From: Bosea sp. PAMC 26642
GTDB lineage: Bacteria; Pseudomonadota; Alphaproteobacteria; Rhizobiales; Beijerinckiaceae
NCBI RefSeq assembly: GCF_001562255.1
Contig: NZ_CP014301.1
Coordinates: 1,364,001-1,428,000, forward strand
Length of the DNA stretch: 64,000 nt
Direction: 5' to 3'
The notes under the pieces are model-generated. The model worked only from the letters and a program-made list of their open reading frames with translations, had not been told where the DNA came from and searched no databases. Both the position numbers and the translations under genes were made by a program. Below, piece by piece: positions 7,399 to 15,787 of the stretch (position 1 is its first letter; each line of letters begins with the position of its first letter).

Positions 7399-9366
7399 TT
7401 AGAAGGCCCAGCACGAGCATCCGAGCGCGCCCCAGAAGGCGCCTTCATCGCGGGCCGGCGCCGCCGCGGTCAGTGCGGTTGCATGAGCGTGGCCATGGAC
7501 GCCACAGGCGCTGGCGCAGCCGCACGACGCCGCGAATGCGTATTTGCGGTCGTCCAGCGCGGCGCGCTTCTGGTAACCGCCGAAGCTCCTGACCGGCGAC
7601 CAGTCCGGCATCACCGGCGGCAACGGTGGGCTCATCGGTGCAAAATCGCCGGCGCCGAAGACGACCTTGCCGCCGAGCAGCGTCAGCACGCTCTCGATGT
7701 CCTGGATCTCGTCTTCCGGCACGTTCATATAGTCGCGGTCGAGCACGACAAGGTCGGCAAGCTGGCCGGCTTTGATCTGGCCCTTCTTGCCTTCCTCGGT
7801 CGAGAACCAGGTATTGGCCTGCGTCCAAAGCCGGAGCGCGCTCTCGCGGTCGAGCAGGTTGCGCTGCGGATAGAGCTTGAGGCCGCCCAGCGTCTTGCCG
7901 GTGACGAGCCAGGCCAGCGAGACCCAGGGGTTGTAGCTTGCGACGCGGGTTGCATCCGTGCCGGCGCCGACCGGGACGCCGGCCTCCAGCATGCGCGCGA
8001 TCGGCGGCGTGCGCTCGGCCGCCTTGGCGCCGTAGCGCTCGACGAAATCCTCGCCCTGGAACATCATCCGGTGTTGCACAGCAATGCCGCCGCCGAGCGC
8101 GGCGATGCGGTCGATATTTCGGTCGCTGATGGTCTCGCAATGGTCGAAGAACCAGTGCAGGCCCTGCAGCGGCACGTCGCGATTGACCTTCTCGAAGACG
8201 TCGAGGGCCCGCGTGATCGTCTCGTTATAGGTGGCATGAAGACGCCAGGGCCAGCGGTTCTCCGCCAGCAGCCGCACCACAGGCTCGAGATCCCCCTCCA
8301 TCGACGGCGGCATCTCCGGCCGTTCGAACTTGAAGTCCTCAAAATCGGCGGCCGAGTAGACCAGCATCTCCCCGGCGCCGTTATGGCGGTAGAGATCGTC
8401 ACCCTGTCCAGGCTTGACCTGCTTGGCCCAGCCAGCAAAGTCGGCCAACTCCTCCTTCGGTTTCTGGGTAAATAGGTTGTAGGCGATCCGAAGGGTAAGC
8501 TGTCCCTCGGCATGCAGCTTCTCGATGATCGCGTAATCGTCAGGATAGTTCTGGAAGCCGCCGCCGGCGTCGATGACCGTGGTGACGCCGAGCCGGTTCA
8601 TCTCACGCATAAAGTGCCGGGTGGAGTTGAGCTGGTACTCGGGCGGCAGCTTGGGGCCCTTGGCCAGGGTCGAGTAGAGGATCGTGGCGTTGGGCTTGGC
8701 CAGCAGCAGGCCTGTCGGGTTGCCGGCATTGTCGCGCTGGATCTCGCCGCCCGGCGGATTGGGCGTGTCTTTGGTATAGCCGGCTGCGCGCAGGGCGGCC
8801 CCGTTGAGCAAAGCCCGGTCGTAAAGATGCAGGATGAAGACCGGCGTGTCCGGCGCGATCACGTTGATCTCGTCCAGTGTCGGCAGACGCTTCTCGGCGA
8901 ATTGATGCTCGGTGAAGCCGCCAACGACGCGCACCCATTGCGGCGGCGGCGTCACGGCGACTTGCTTCTTCAGCATCTCCATGGCCTGGGCGAGCGAGCG
9001 CACCCCGTCCCACCGCAGCTCCATATTGTAGTTCAACCCGCCGCGGATGATGTGCATGTGGCTGTCGATCAGTCCCGGCACCGCGCGGCGGCCGCCGAGA
9101 TCGACCACCAGCGTGGCGGGACCGGCAAGCGCCCGCATCTCCGGCTCGGAACCGGTGCCGATGAAGCGCCCTCCCGCGATGGCGACGGCCTGCGGGTTTG
9201 GGTTTGTCTGGTCGAGCGTGGTGAAGCGGCCGTTTACAAGAATAAGGTCTGCGATCATGGCAATCGCTCCTGAACCGGCAGTCTGGGCGGCGGTCGATCC
9301 GCTGATAAGGGCCGAAAGTGCGCCCGCTGCGCCACCAAGCGCCGTCTGTCTGCGTGTCGGGTTCAT
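7399..9366 (-). CDS. amidohydrolase family 3 protein with Tat-like signal and Cys/His-rich tail
   Basis: A 655-residue metal-dependent hydrolase of the YtcJ/amidohydrolase_3 type. The N-terminus, RRQTALGGAAGALSALISG, is Tat-like although the second residue after RR is Gln, so export is likely but not certain. Visible motifs are GLIDSHMHI (first metal site), later His/Asp sites at HWFFDHCET and GAGTDATRV, and the closing GQLADLVVLDRDY strand typical of the family. The last 50 residues are unusual: CGCASACGVHGHAHA and a final CSCWAF, a possible metal-binding tail. Its ATG overlaps the XapX stop by 4 bp. The substrate is unknown. A decayed relative lies at 27.4-27.9 kb. Confidence 0.88.
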   Translation of the reverse strand: MNPTRRQTALGGAAGALSALISGSTAAQTAGSGAIAMIADLILVNGRFTTLDQTNPNPQAVAIAGGRFIGTGSEPEMRALAGPATLVVDLGGRRAVPGLIDSHMHIIRGGLNYNMELRWDGVRSLAQAMEMLKKQVAVTPPPQWVRVVGGFTEHQFAEKRLPTLDEINVIAPDTPVFILHLYDRALLNGAALRAAGYTKDTPNPPGGEIQRDNAGNPTGLLLAKPNATILYSTLAKGPKLPPEYQLNSTRHFMREMNRLGVTTVIDAGGGFQNYPDDYAIIEKLHAEGQLTLRIAYNLFTQKPKEELADFAGWAKQVKPGQGDDLYRHNGAGEMLVYSAADFEDFKFERPEMPPSMEGDLEPVVRLLAENRWPWRLHATYNETITRALDVFEKVNRDVPLQGLHWFFDHCETISDRNIDRIAALGGGIAVQHRMMFQGEDFVERYGAKAAERTPPIARMLEAGVPVGAGTDATRVASYNPWVSLAWLVTGKTLGGLKLYPQRNLLDRESALRLWTQANTWFSTEEGKKGQIKAGQLADLVVLDRDYMNVPEDEIQDIESVLTLLGGKVVFGAGDFAPMSPPLPPVMPDWSPVRSFGGYQKRAALDDRKYAFAASCGCASACGVHGHAHATALTAAAPARDEGAFWGALGCSCWAF

Positions 9367-9644
9367 GATGGTGTGCCTCCGGAGTCGCTCGCGCGATCGT
9401 TAAGAGCGGTGCGAGCGGGCAAGGCCCCGAAGACATGCTCGCCGCATTCGCTTCTAAGCCAGCCGAGGCTGAGCTTTTCGCCGGCCATCAAGCGCTTTGC
9501 GACAGGGACAATTTGCTCGCCGGCAAGAATGCCGAGCAGTCCGATCAGCGCCACGATCGGTGGCGCTGGCGAGCGTATGTTGAGCAGGCTGTAGATCACG
9601 CCGACCAGCAGGCCTGCACTGAGCGCCATCAGGTACAGCTTCAT
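9363..9644 (-). CDS. XapX domain protein
   Basis: A small membrane protein of 93 residues. The N-terminal half has two hydrophobic helices and the sequence YSLLNIRSPAPPIVALIGLL, the hallmark of the XapX domain. The C-terminal half is soluble. The ATG at 9644 has GGAGG 7 bp upstream. XapX proteins are often found beside hydrolase and isochorismatase-type genes but have no assigned function. The gene sits between the alpha/beta hydrolase and the amidohydrolase in a tightly packed operon. Confidence 0.85.
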   Translation of the reverse strand: MKLYLMALSAGLLVGVIYSLLNIRSPAPPIVALIGLLGILAGEQIVPVAKRLMAGEKLSLGWLRSECGEHVFGALPARTALNDRASDSGGTPS

Positions 9645-9696
9645 TGTGCCCTCCAATCTCCGCCATAATTGGCCGGCCAAAACGGCCCCCTGCCGA

Positions 9697-10533
9697 TCAG
9701 CTTTCGATGAAGGCCAAGAGGTCCGCGTTGATTAGGTCGGCGTGGGTGGACAGCATGCCGTGCGAGAGGTCCGGATAGGTCTTGAGCGTGCCGTTCCTGA
9801 GCAGCTTGACCGAGAGGTGGGCCGAAGCGGCGATCGGCACGATCTGATCGTCCTCGCCGTGCAGCACCAGCGTGGGTACGGTGATTGCCCTTAGGTCCTC
9901 GCTCTGGTCGGTCTCGGAAAAGGCCTTGATGCCGTCGTAATGCGCCTTGGCACCGCCGCTCATGCCCTGGCGCCACCAATTCTGGATGGCCCCCTGGGAG
10001 ACCGTCGCGCCCGGCCGGTTGAAGCCGTAGAATGGACCGGTCGGCAGATCGAGGAAGAACTGTGCGCGGTTATCGGCGAGTGCCTTGCGCAATCCATCGA
10101 AGACCGCGATCGGCAGCCCGCCCGGGTTGGATTCGGCTTTCGCCATCAGCGGTGGGATGGCGCTGACAAGCACCGCCTTAGCGACCCGTCCCTGCGGCTC
10201 GCCATGCCTCGCGACATAGCGGGCGACCTCTCCGCCGCCGGTGGAATGGCCGATATGGACCGATCCACGCAGGTCAAGATGCTCGACGACCGCGGAGGCG
10301 TCGGCGGCGTAATGGTCCATGTCATGTCCATCGGCAACCTGTTCCGAGCGCCCGTGGCCGCGCCGGTCATGAGCAACGACGCGATAGCCCTTCGACAGGA
10401 AGAAGAGCATCTGGTTGTCCCATTCATCGGCGCTCAGCGGCCAGCCGTGATGGAACATGATCGACTTGGCATCCTTCGGACCCCAGTCCTTAAAGAAGAT
10501 CGCGACGCCGTCCTTCGTGGTGATCGTCGGCAT
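9697..10533 (-). CDS. alpha/beta hydrolase, non-haem chloroperoxidase/arylesterase type
   Basis: A 278-residue alpha/beta hydrolase. The nucleophile elbow is GHSTGG with Ser near residue 97, the acid loop is HGEDDQIVP and the histidine is in DLSHGML. The opening FHHGWPLSADEWDNQM and AHDRRGHGRS are characteristic of the cofactor-free chloroperoxidase/arylesterase group, which hydrolyses esters and can perhydrolyse acids. It starts 3 bp after the isochorismatase-type gene stops and is probably translated with it. The substrate cannot be read from the sequence. Confidence 0.9.
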   Translation of the reverse strand: MPTITTKDGVAIFFKDWGPKDAKSIMFHHGWPLSADEWDNQMLFFLSKGYRVVAHDRRGHGRSEQVADGHDMDHYAADASAVVEHLDLRGSVHIGHSTGGGEVARYVARHGEPQGRVAKAVLVSAIPPLMAKAESNPGGLPIAVFDGLRKALADNRAQFFLDLPTGPFYGFNRPGATVSQGAIQNWWRQGMSGGAKAHYDGIKAFSETDQSEDLRAITVPTLVLHGEDDQIVPIAASAHLSVKLLRNGTLKTYPDLSHGMLSTHADLINADLLAFIES

Positions 10534-10536
10534 GGC

Positions 10537-11190
10537 TCAGTGACCTTCCTGAGCGCCGAACATGGTCTTGGCATAGACGATGCCGAGTCCGTAGGCGCCG
10601 CCGAGCTTTTTGGCGATGCCGGTGGTCAGGTCGTAGGTCCCCGTGCGGGCCCAGTCGCGCTGTAGTTCGAGCAGGTATTGCAAGGCGGTCATCGGCCGTG
10701 CGCCGGCCTGGATCATGCGTTCCATGGCGCGCTCATGCGCCTCAGTCGAGACGTCGCCGCAGGCGTCGGCAATGACGTAGACATCAAAACCTTGCTCCAG
10801 CGCCGATAGGGCAGGGCCCACGATGCAGACGCTGGTCCAGAGCCCGGCCAGCACGATGCGTGACTTGCCGATCTCGTTGACCTTGTCGATAACGCCAGCA
10901 TCCTCCCAGGTATTCATCGAGGTTCGGTCGAGCAGCGCTTGGCCTGGGAAGGCCTCGGTGATCTCGCCGAACATCGGGCCTGAGAAGCTCTTCTCGGCGA
11001 CCGTGGTCAGGATCGTCGAGACGCCGAACCCGGCGGCGGCATGCGAGATCAGAGCGGCGTTGTTGCGCAGTGCGACGGCGTCGATCGACTTGGTCGCGAA
11101 GGACATCTGCGACTGGAAGTCGATCAGGATCAGCGCGTGGTCCTGCGGCGAGAGAAGAGCCTTGCCGGGAGCGGCGACAGCGGTTGGCAT
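10537..11190 (-). CDS. isochorismatase-family cysteine hydrolase (YcaC-like)
   Basis: A 217-residue protein with the isochorismatase fold: catalytic Asp in ILIDFQ (about residue 24) and nucleophilic Cys in LWTSVCIVGPAL (about residue 122). Together with the length and the SFATKS region this resembles YcaC-type hydrolases of unknown substrate, not true isochorismatases. A CGGAG site lies 8 bp before the ATG. It is the first gene of the seven-gene minus-strand operon reaching to 3844. I see no dedicated regulator next to it. Confidence 0.88.
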   Translation of the reverse strand: MPTAVAAPGKALLSPQDHALILIDFQSQMSFATKSIDAVALRNNAALISHAAAGFGVSTILTTVAEKSFSGPMFGEITEAFPGQALLDRTSMNTWEDAGVIDKVNEIGKSRIVLAGLWTSVCIVGPALSALEQGFDVYVIADACGDVSTEAHERAMERMIQAGARPMTALQYLLELQRDWARTGTYDLTTGIAKKLGGAYGLGIVYAKTMFGAQEGH

Positions 11191-11352
11191 GTGGATGACT
11201 CCGGTAAAGGGACACGAGGGGATGGATTGTCGGAAGTGTCAGTCGTCGTGACGCCGGTCGCGAGAAATGGTCCGTCTCACAAACCGAGGTCACTAACGCC
11301 AGCAAATAGGATCCAGGGCGCTCGCGTTCTCGTCTCGACAGCTCACTGACAG

Positions 11353-11770
11353 CCATGAGCTTCTACGAAAGGGCGGTGGGTCGGGACAATTATCCTGAGG
11401 TGTCCCGTATACTGTGCATTGGGATAGGCGCTTGGGCCGATGTCAGTCGGCAACGGTCGAGCGCAGTGCTTTCAGTAGAACATCGGGATTGCACGGCTTT
11501 GTCAGATAGAATCTGACCCCGATCTCTTGAGCCAACACCCTTGTCGCGTGATCGGGGTATGCCGTCATCAGAATGGTGGGCAGCGCCCGGCCGGAGGTGG
11601 CGATGTGGCGGCAGAGCTCGAGGCCGCTCATGCTGGCCATCCGCATGTCCACGATCAGGCAGCATGCATGGAGAAAGTGTTCAGAGCCGAGGAAGGCAGC
11701 CGCGCTCGGATAACCGACCGCCACGAAGCCTAAAGCCCGTATCAGACCAACCATCGCCTCGCAGGCCGAG
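11353..11770. repeat. duplicated segment, copy A (partner 13014-13430)
   Basis: About 418 bp aligns with 13014-13430 in the same orientation at roughly 85 percent identity by eye. It covers most of a response-regulator gene and its 3' flank. Homology fades near 11770, where copy B still encodes the N-terminal Asp pocket. Confidence 0.8.
11382..11407. promoter_or_regulatory. conserved 26-bp inverted repeat, copy A
   Basis: CGGGACA and TGTCCCG form 7-bp arms around a 12-base centre, 36 bp beyond the end of the broken response regulator. The whole 26 bp is identical in copy B although the surrounding duplication has diverged. It lacks a T-tract, so it is probably a protein-binding site and not a terminator. 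Confidence 0.45.
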
Positions 11771-11790
11771 TGGCGAGATCAGCCCCATGT
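11443..11790 (-). pseudogene. response-regulator receiver domain, 5' end lost
   Basis: The frame from about 11754 to the stop at 11443 encodes a receiver domain from helix 1 onward: the phospho-acceptor region CLIVDMRMASMSGLELC, then PTILMTAYPDHATR and the lysine in FYLTKPCNP. Most residues match the intact copy at 13102. Upstream, the expected acidic pair is missing and an in-frame TGA lies about 27 bp before the ATG at 11754. Only 103 residues remain, without strand beta-1, so the protein should not be phosphorylated normally. It is a decayed duplicate. Confidence 0.75.
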
Positions 11791-11936
11791 GACACCCGTC
11801 CGATCGCGCGCCATCATTGGATGTGTCGAAGGTGGACCGGATTACCCTTGTGCCACATTACCCTTGTGCCCCCCATTACGGACGTGACGGCGGGGGCATC
11901 GATGACGTGGCATGACCCCGTAGAAGTGGACTAACC

Positions 11937-12770
11937 CTAATGTGTTTGGGCTGCTCCTGCCGCAGCAGGCCGGCTTGTGACGTCTCCAACCCGGTTCGGA
12001 TGCACTCGCATCGGTTGGATGGTTAATGAGCCATCCCCATGCACCGATAGAACCGCGTTCTTTGGGATCGCGTTCCATCCGACCGTTTGGTTGTCGAACG
12101 GTTCCGACGCCACGATAAGGCCAGAGGTCCCATCTCGGTAGTAGAGGGTCGGCGGCCTCGAGTCCGTTGACCAACGGTACGCATGGATCGAACACCCATC
12201 CGTGTATGCAGCCGAGAACCTGAGGGGTTCACGGATGCCTGCCTCCGTCATGACATCGACGGTGAGCCGGAGAGTTCGTTGCACGGCCCCGATGGGGTCG
12301 TCAGCAAGCCCCTGAGCCAGCGCGATTAGGAAGAGAACCTCTGTGTCACCTGTCCCCTGCCGGTGGGCGTAGAGTGCGTCCGGTATGTGGCTCTCGAGCC
12401 GCCGCCTGATCCGCTCATAGCCGCCGACCTGACCGTTGTGCATGAACAGGTGACGTCCATAGGCGAACGGGTGACAGGCGGCCCTGGCGACCGTCCCACT
12501 AGTCGCGGCACGAACGTGGGCGAAGAATAGCCGTGTGCGGACCTGTTCGCAGAGTGACCGGAGATTCTCGTCAGACCATGCGGGGCGGACCTCGCGAAAG
12601 ACACCGGGCGTCTCACGCTCCCCGTACCAGCCCAAGCCGAAACCGTCGCCGTTTATCTCTGTCTTCGCCTCGTGAGCATGCAGGGACTGCTGGACGAGAG
12701 AATGGGCAGGGGCGCACACCAGATCCGACATCAGGACCGGCTTGCCCCGGTAGGCCAGGAAGCGGCACAC
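11937..12770 (-). CDS. class II glutamine amidotransferase
   Basis: A 277-residue Ntn-type glutaminase domain. The start was set at GTG 12770, so the mature protein begins with Cys2 (xCRFLAYRGKPVL), the catalytic nucleophile of the family, and a perfect AAGGAG sits 7 bp upstream. Other family marks are NGDGFGLGWYG, FFAHVRAATSG and HNGQVGGYERIRRRLE. The length fits stand-alone YafJ/EgtC-like amidotransferases, which release ammonia from glutamine for an unidentified acceptor. The frame is open upstream to 13142, but that stretch overlaps the response regulator and would bury Cys2. It lies between the two copies of the duplicated regulator. Confidence 0.9.
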   Translation of the reverse strand: MCRFLAYRGKPVLMSDLVCAPAHSLVQQSLHAHEAKTEINGDGFGLGWYGERETPGVFREVRPAWSDENLRSLCEQVRTRLFFAHVRAATSGTVARAACHPFAYGRHLFMHNGQVGGYERIRRRLESHIPDALYAHRQGTGDTEVLFLIALAQGLADDPIGAVQRTLRLTVDVMTEAGIREPLRFSAAYTDGCSIHAYRWSTDSRPPTLYYRDGTSGLIVASEPFDNQTVGWNAIPKNAVLSVHGDGSLTIQPMRVHPNRVGDVTSRPAAAGAAQTH

Positions 12771-13013
12771 GGGATATCTCCTTGGGAGGCGACTTCGGAA
12801 TGCGCTTCCTGCATCGGAATACGCGAAACGTCGCCTTTCACGATGGACCGCAGCGTCCCGCCGCGACGCAAGCGTAAGCGGCAGGCGCCCTATGATACTC
12901 TCTCCCGCAATTGGGGAGAGACGTCTTGGTTCTAGCCTCGACGGGATGCCAGAATTTCGAGCAGCGCTCTCGCGGCCAGCGCCTTCTCGTCCATCGCCAT
13001 ATTGCGAACGGCG

Positions 13014-13430
13014 ATGAGGTTTTACGAATGGACGGTAGGTCGGGACAATTATCCTGAGGTGTCCCGTACCCTGTGCGTTGGGATATGGGCTTCGGCCGAT
13101 GTCAGCCGGCAAGGGTCGAGCGCAGTGCTTGCAGCAGCTCATCGGGATTGCACGGTTTAGTCAGATAAAATCTGACCCCGATCTCCTGCGCCAACACGCG
13201 GGTCGCGTGATCGGGGTATGCCGTCATCAGAATGGTGGGGAGCGTTCTGCCGGAGGCGGCGATGCGCCGGCAGAGTTCGAGGCCGCTCATTCCGGCCATG
13301 CGCATATCCGCGATCAGGCAGCACACATGGATGAATTGATCGGAGCCGAGGAAGGCGGCCGCGCTTGGAAAGCCGATCGCCGTGAAGCCCATGGCCATGA
13401 TCAGATCGACCATCGCCACGCGGGCCGAGG
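13014..13430. repeat. duplicated segment, copy B (partner 11353-11770)
   Basis: Same-orientation partner of the copy at 11353. It contains the intact version of the response regulator and the same 26-bp palindrome downstream of it. Confidence 0.8.
13041..13066. promoter_or_regulatory. conserved 26-bp inverted repeat, copy B
   Basis: CGGGACA and TGTCCCG arms with a 12-base centre, identical over 26 bp to the site at 11382. It lies 36 bp past the stop of the intact response regulator and about 270 bp upstream of the amidotransferase start on the minus strand. Confidence 0.45.
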
Positions 13431-13470
13431 CGTCGTCGTCGACCACCGCGATCGGGAGAATAGCAGGCAT
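13102..13470 (-). CDS. single-domain response regulator (receiver only)
   Basis: A 122-residue receiver domain with no output domain. The acidic pocket VVDDDASARV, the phospho-acceptor Asp in CLIADMRMAGMSG, the Thr in ILMTAYPD and the Lys in YLTKPCNP are all present. Such stand-alone receivers act in phosphorelays or by protein-protein contact. It is on the same strand as the FixJ-type regulator/histidine kinase pair ending 95 bp upstream and may receive phosphate from that kinase. The start at 13470 has only a weak ribosome-binding site. Confidence 0.88.
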   Translation of the reverse strand: MPAILPIAVVDDDASARVAMVDLIMAMGFTAIGFPSAAAFLGSDQFIHVCCLIADMRMAGMSGLELCRRIAASGRTLPTILMTAYPDHATRVLAQEIGVRFYLTKPCNPDELLQALRSTLAG

Positions 13471-13565
13471 CCGTTACGGCTTAGCCTCAGCGCATCCGGC
13501 TAGATCGTGATCCACCGCCGGGTTCAAGTGCGCCAAGCATGGGAGATGCGGATGCGCTGGAGCAA

Positions 13566-14213
13566 TTATACGATAGTGTCGTCTATCTGAGCCTCGGGTT
13601 CAATAGCGGCGAGCCTGTCTGCGATCCGGACGAGGTCTGCCACCGAGTTCGCCTTGAGCTTTTGCATCACCTGCGCGCGATGGACCTTCACCGTAACCTC
13701 GCTGAGTTGGAGCGTCTGGGCGATCTGCTTGTTCATCCGGCCGGCCGCGACGAGCGGCAGGATCTCGCGCTCGCGCTGCGTCATCGTCGCGACGCGCTCG
13801 CGCAGCTCCCCCAGCATTGCCGCCTTGGCGCGCCGGCGCCGGTCGAGCTCGATGGCGCGGTGCACGCCGTCGATCAGATCCTGATCGCGGAAAGGCTTGG
13901 TCAGGAACTCGACCGCACCCGCCTTCATCGCGGCGACCGACATCGGCACATCGCCATGCCCGGTGATGAAGACGATGGGGGGCGGACTAGCGGTGCGGCC
14001 GATTTCGCGCTGGAATTCCAGCCCGCTCTGCCCCGGCAGCCTGACGTCGAGCACCAGGCAACTCGGCAAGTCCGGACGCGGAGCCATGCGAAATTCACGC
14101 GCGGTTTCGAAGGCCGCAACCGTGTGGCCAACTGACTGCAGCAGGCTTTCGAGCGACATCCGCATTGCGGGATCGTCATCGACGACGAAGACGATGGAGC
14201 CATTCTTGCTCAT
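13566..14213 (-). CDS. FixJ/LuxR-family response regulator
   Basis: A 215-residue two-domain regulator. The receiver domain occupies residues 1-125 (VVDDDPAM pocket, Asp in CLVLDVRLPG, Lys in FLTKPF) and a LuxR-type helix-turn-helix residues 140-205 (TQREREILPLVAAGRMNKQ and LSEVTVKVHRAQVM). This matches FixJ-type regulators. Its ATG overlaps the histidine-kinase stop by 4 bp, so the two form a cognate pair. A relic of the C-terminus of a close paralogue is at 19875-20000. Confidence 0.92.
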   Translation of the reverse strand: MSKNGSIVFVVDDDPAMRMSLESLLQSVGHTVAAFETAREFRMAPRPDLPSCLVLDVRLPGQSGLEFQREIGRTASPPPIVFITGHGDVPMSVAAMKAGAVEFLTKPFRDQDLIDGVHRAIELDRRRRAKAAMLGELRERVATMTQREREILPLVAAGRMNKQIAQTLQLSEVTVKVHRAQVMQKLKANSVADLVRIADRLAAIEPEAQIDDTIV

Positions 14214-15787
14214 CGGACCAGCTCCGAATCGTTTGGCTTCGCTAAAGAGGCAGGCAGCGTAAACTGGAATACTGCTCCATGCGGCGCATTGTCCGACGCC
14301 CAGAGTCGTCCGCCATGTGCCTCAACAGCAGTGCGGCAGAACATCAAGCCCATGCCCATCCCATCCGGCTTGGTCGTGTAGAACGGATCAAATATACGAT
14401 CCTTCTCGATCGCGGCCAAACCCGCCCCATTGTCGGCGATTATGACGAGCACCTCGCCGAACTCATGGCACTGAGTGGTAACGCGCATTTGGCGCGGGTC
14501 CGTGATGCCGCGCATGGCATCGATGGCATTATCAACCAAATTGGTGATCACCTGCTGCAACTGCAGCGGATTGCCGACAACGTGAGGTAAGTCGTTCGCC
14601 AAAGCTGTCGAGACGGTGATGCGGCCGAGCCGGGCTTCAGTCTCACACTGCGCCAGCACAGTTGCGATGAGATCGTTGAGATTGAGCGGCTCACGCTCTT
14701 GGGCCCCCTTAAGGAACATGGTGCGGATGCCGGTGACGACCTTGCTGGCGCGGTGACCTTCCGAAACGATCCGGCCCAAAGCCGCCTGTGCCTTGTCGAT
14801 ACGCGGCTGATCGCGCTCAAGCCAGCGCAACCCGGCCGAAGCGTTCGTCACCATGCTGGCTAGCGGCTGGTTGATCTCGTGCGCGATCGACGCCGAAAGT
14901 GCTTCCATCGCAGTCAGCCGGTTCTGGCGGGCTCGCCGTTCGGCGAGGACCGAGAGCGCCAGGCGGGCATGGACCGTGGTCGCCTCCGACAACAGAACGA
15001 GCAACACGAGGCTGGCGGAAGCCAATCCATAGAATCGCCCCGCCCACCAGCCAACGCTCAAACGGATGCCCCCGCTGATATAGGAGATCAGCATGACCTC
15101 GATCAGGAGGGTAAACAGGACGACCATCAGCCAGATGTCGAGCATCGAGCGCCGGCGCAGGCCGAGCGTCACCAGGCCGATTGAATAAAGCCCGATGGCC
15201 GTCGCAGGCACGAAGTGCCAAAGCCCGCTGACATTGCGTGCATCGACCATGAATTTCGGTAGTGCATCGTCGTTCGAGACGATGACCAGTGTCACTAGAC
15301 TCACGATCGTCAGGACGCCGGCGATGCTGAGAAGGATGATCCTTCTCGCGGCACCCGGCGGAAATTTGCGATCGGACAGCACCGCATAGCCGATGACGAA
15401 GAGCGGAAAACCCAGGCGCCTAATCGCCGCAATTGAAGCTGTGCTCTGCAGGGCGTCTCCAAGCATCAGCTCATCGAACACCCCGGGAAAGGTCAGCGCC
15501 CACGGCACTGCCATGACACCCGAGAACAGATAACCGACCGCGAGCAGCAGCATCGGCCGGGAACGATGCATGGAGAACAGTGCCATGAGCAGCGCCGACG
15601 TCAGCAGCTCGACGACCAACACGGCTGAAGCATAGGCGGGCAGCAGAGCCTCGGTGTTGACGGTGGGCTGGCGCGCGTAGGGCGCGGCCACGAGCAGCGC
15701 GCCGATCAGCAGGGCCGACAGGCACGCCGCCAACCGCAACTGGCTCCTGGCTGGCGGCGATGCCAGCGGCGAGAGCCCGCCGGGCAT
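14210..15787 (-). CDS. membrane sensor histidine kinase with MASE4-like sensor
   Basis: About 525 residues from the ATG at 15787; the frame is also open to a GTG at 15871. The N-terminal 270 residues contain about eight hydrophobic helices and resemble the MASE4 membrane sensor domain. They are followed by a HisKA dimerisation helix with the phospho-acceptor in SIAHEINQPLA (about residue 303), then an HATPase with NLVDNAIDAM, IADNGAGL and DGMGMGL. The IAHEINQPL form is typical of FixL-like kinases. The stimulus is unknown. It overlaps the FixJ-type gene by 4 bp. Confidence 0.88.
   Translation of the reverse strand: MPGGLSPLASPPARSQLRLAACLSALLIGALLVAAPYARQPTVNTEALLPAYASAVLVVELLTSALLMALFSMHRSRPMLLLAVGYLFSGVMAVPWALTFPGVFDELMLGDALQSTASIAAIRRLGFPLFVIGYAVLSDRKFPPGAARRIILLSIAGVLTIVSLVTLVIVSNDDALPKFMVDARNVSGLWHFVPATAIGLYSIGLVTLGLRRRSMLDIWLMVVLFTLLIEVMLISYISGGIRLSVGWWAGRFYGLASASLVLLVLLSEATTVHARLALSVLAERRARQNRLTAMEALSASIAHEINQPLASMVTNASAGLRWLERDQPRIDKAQAALGRIVSEGHRASKVVTGIRTMFLKGAQEREPLNLNDLIATVLAQCETEARLGRITVSTALANDLPHVVGNPLQLQQVITNLVDNAIDAMRGITDPRQMRVTTQCHEFGEVLVIIADNGAGLAAIEKDRIFDPFYTTKPDGMGMGLMFCRTAVEAHGGRLWASDNAPHGAVFQFTLPASLAKPNDSELVR

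Noticed and set aside
7483..8475. Long plus-strand open frame (330 codons) opposite the amidohydrolase
   Set aside because: It is antisense to a well-supported enzyme with motifs, and its composition is that of a GC-rich mirror frame with no domain.
11838..11880. Short tandem repeat ATTACCCTTGTGCC twice, resembling IS21-type terminal repeats
   Set aside because: Only two copies and no transposase nearby, too little to call an element.
12771..13142. N-terminal extension of the class II amidotransferase
   Set aside because: It would bury the catalytic Cys that must be residue 2, overlaps the response regulator, and ignores the AAGGAG before GTG 12770.
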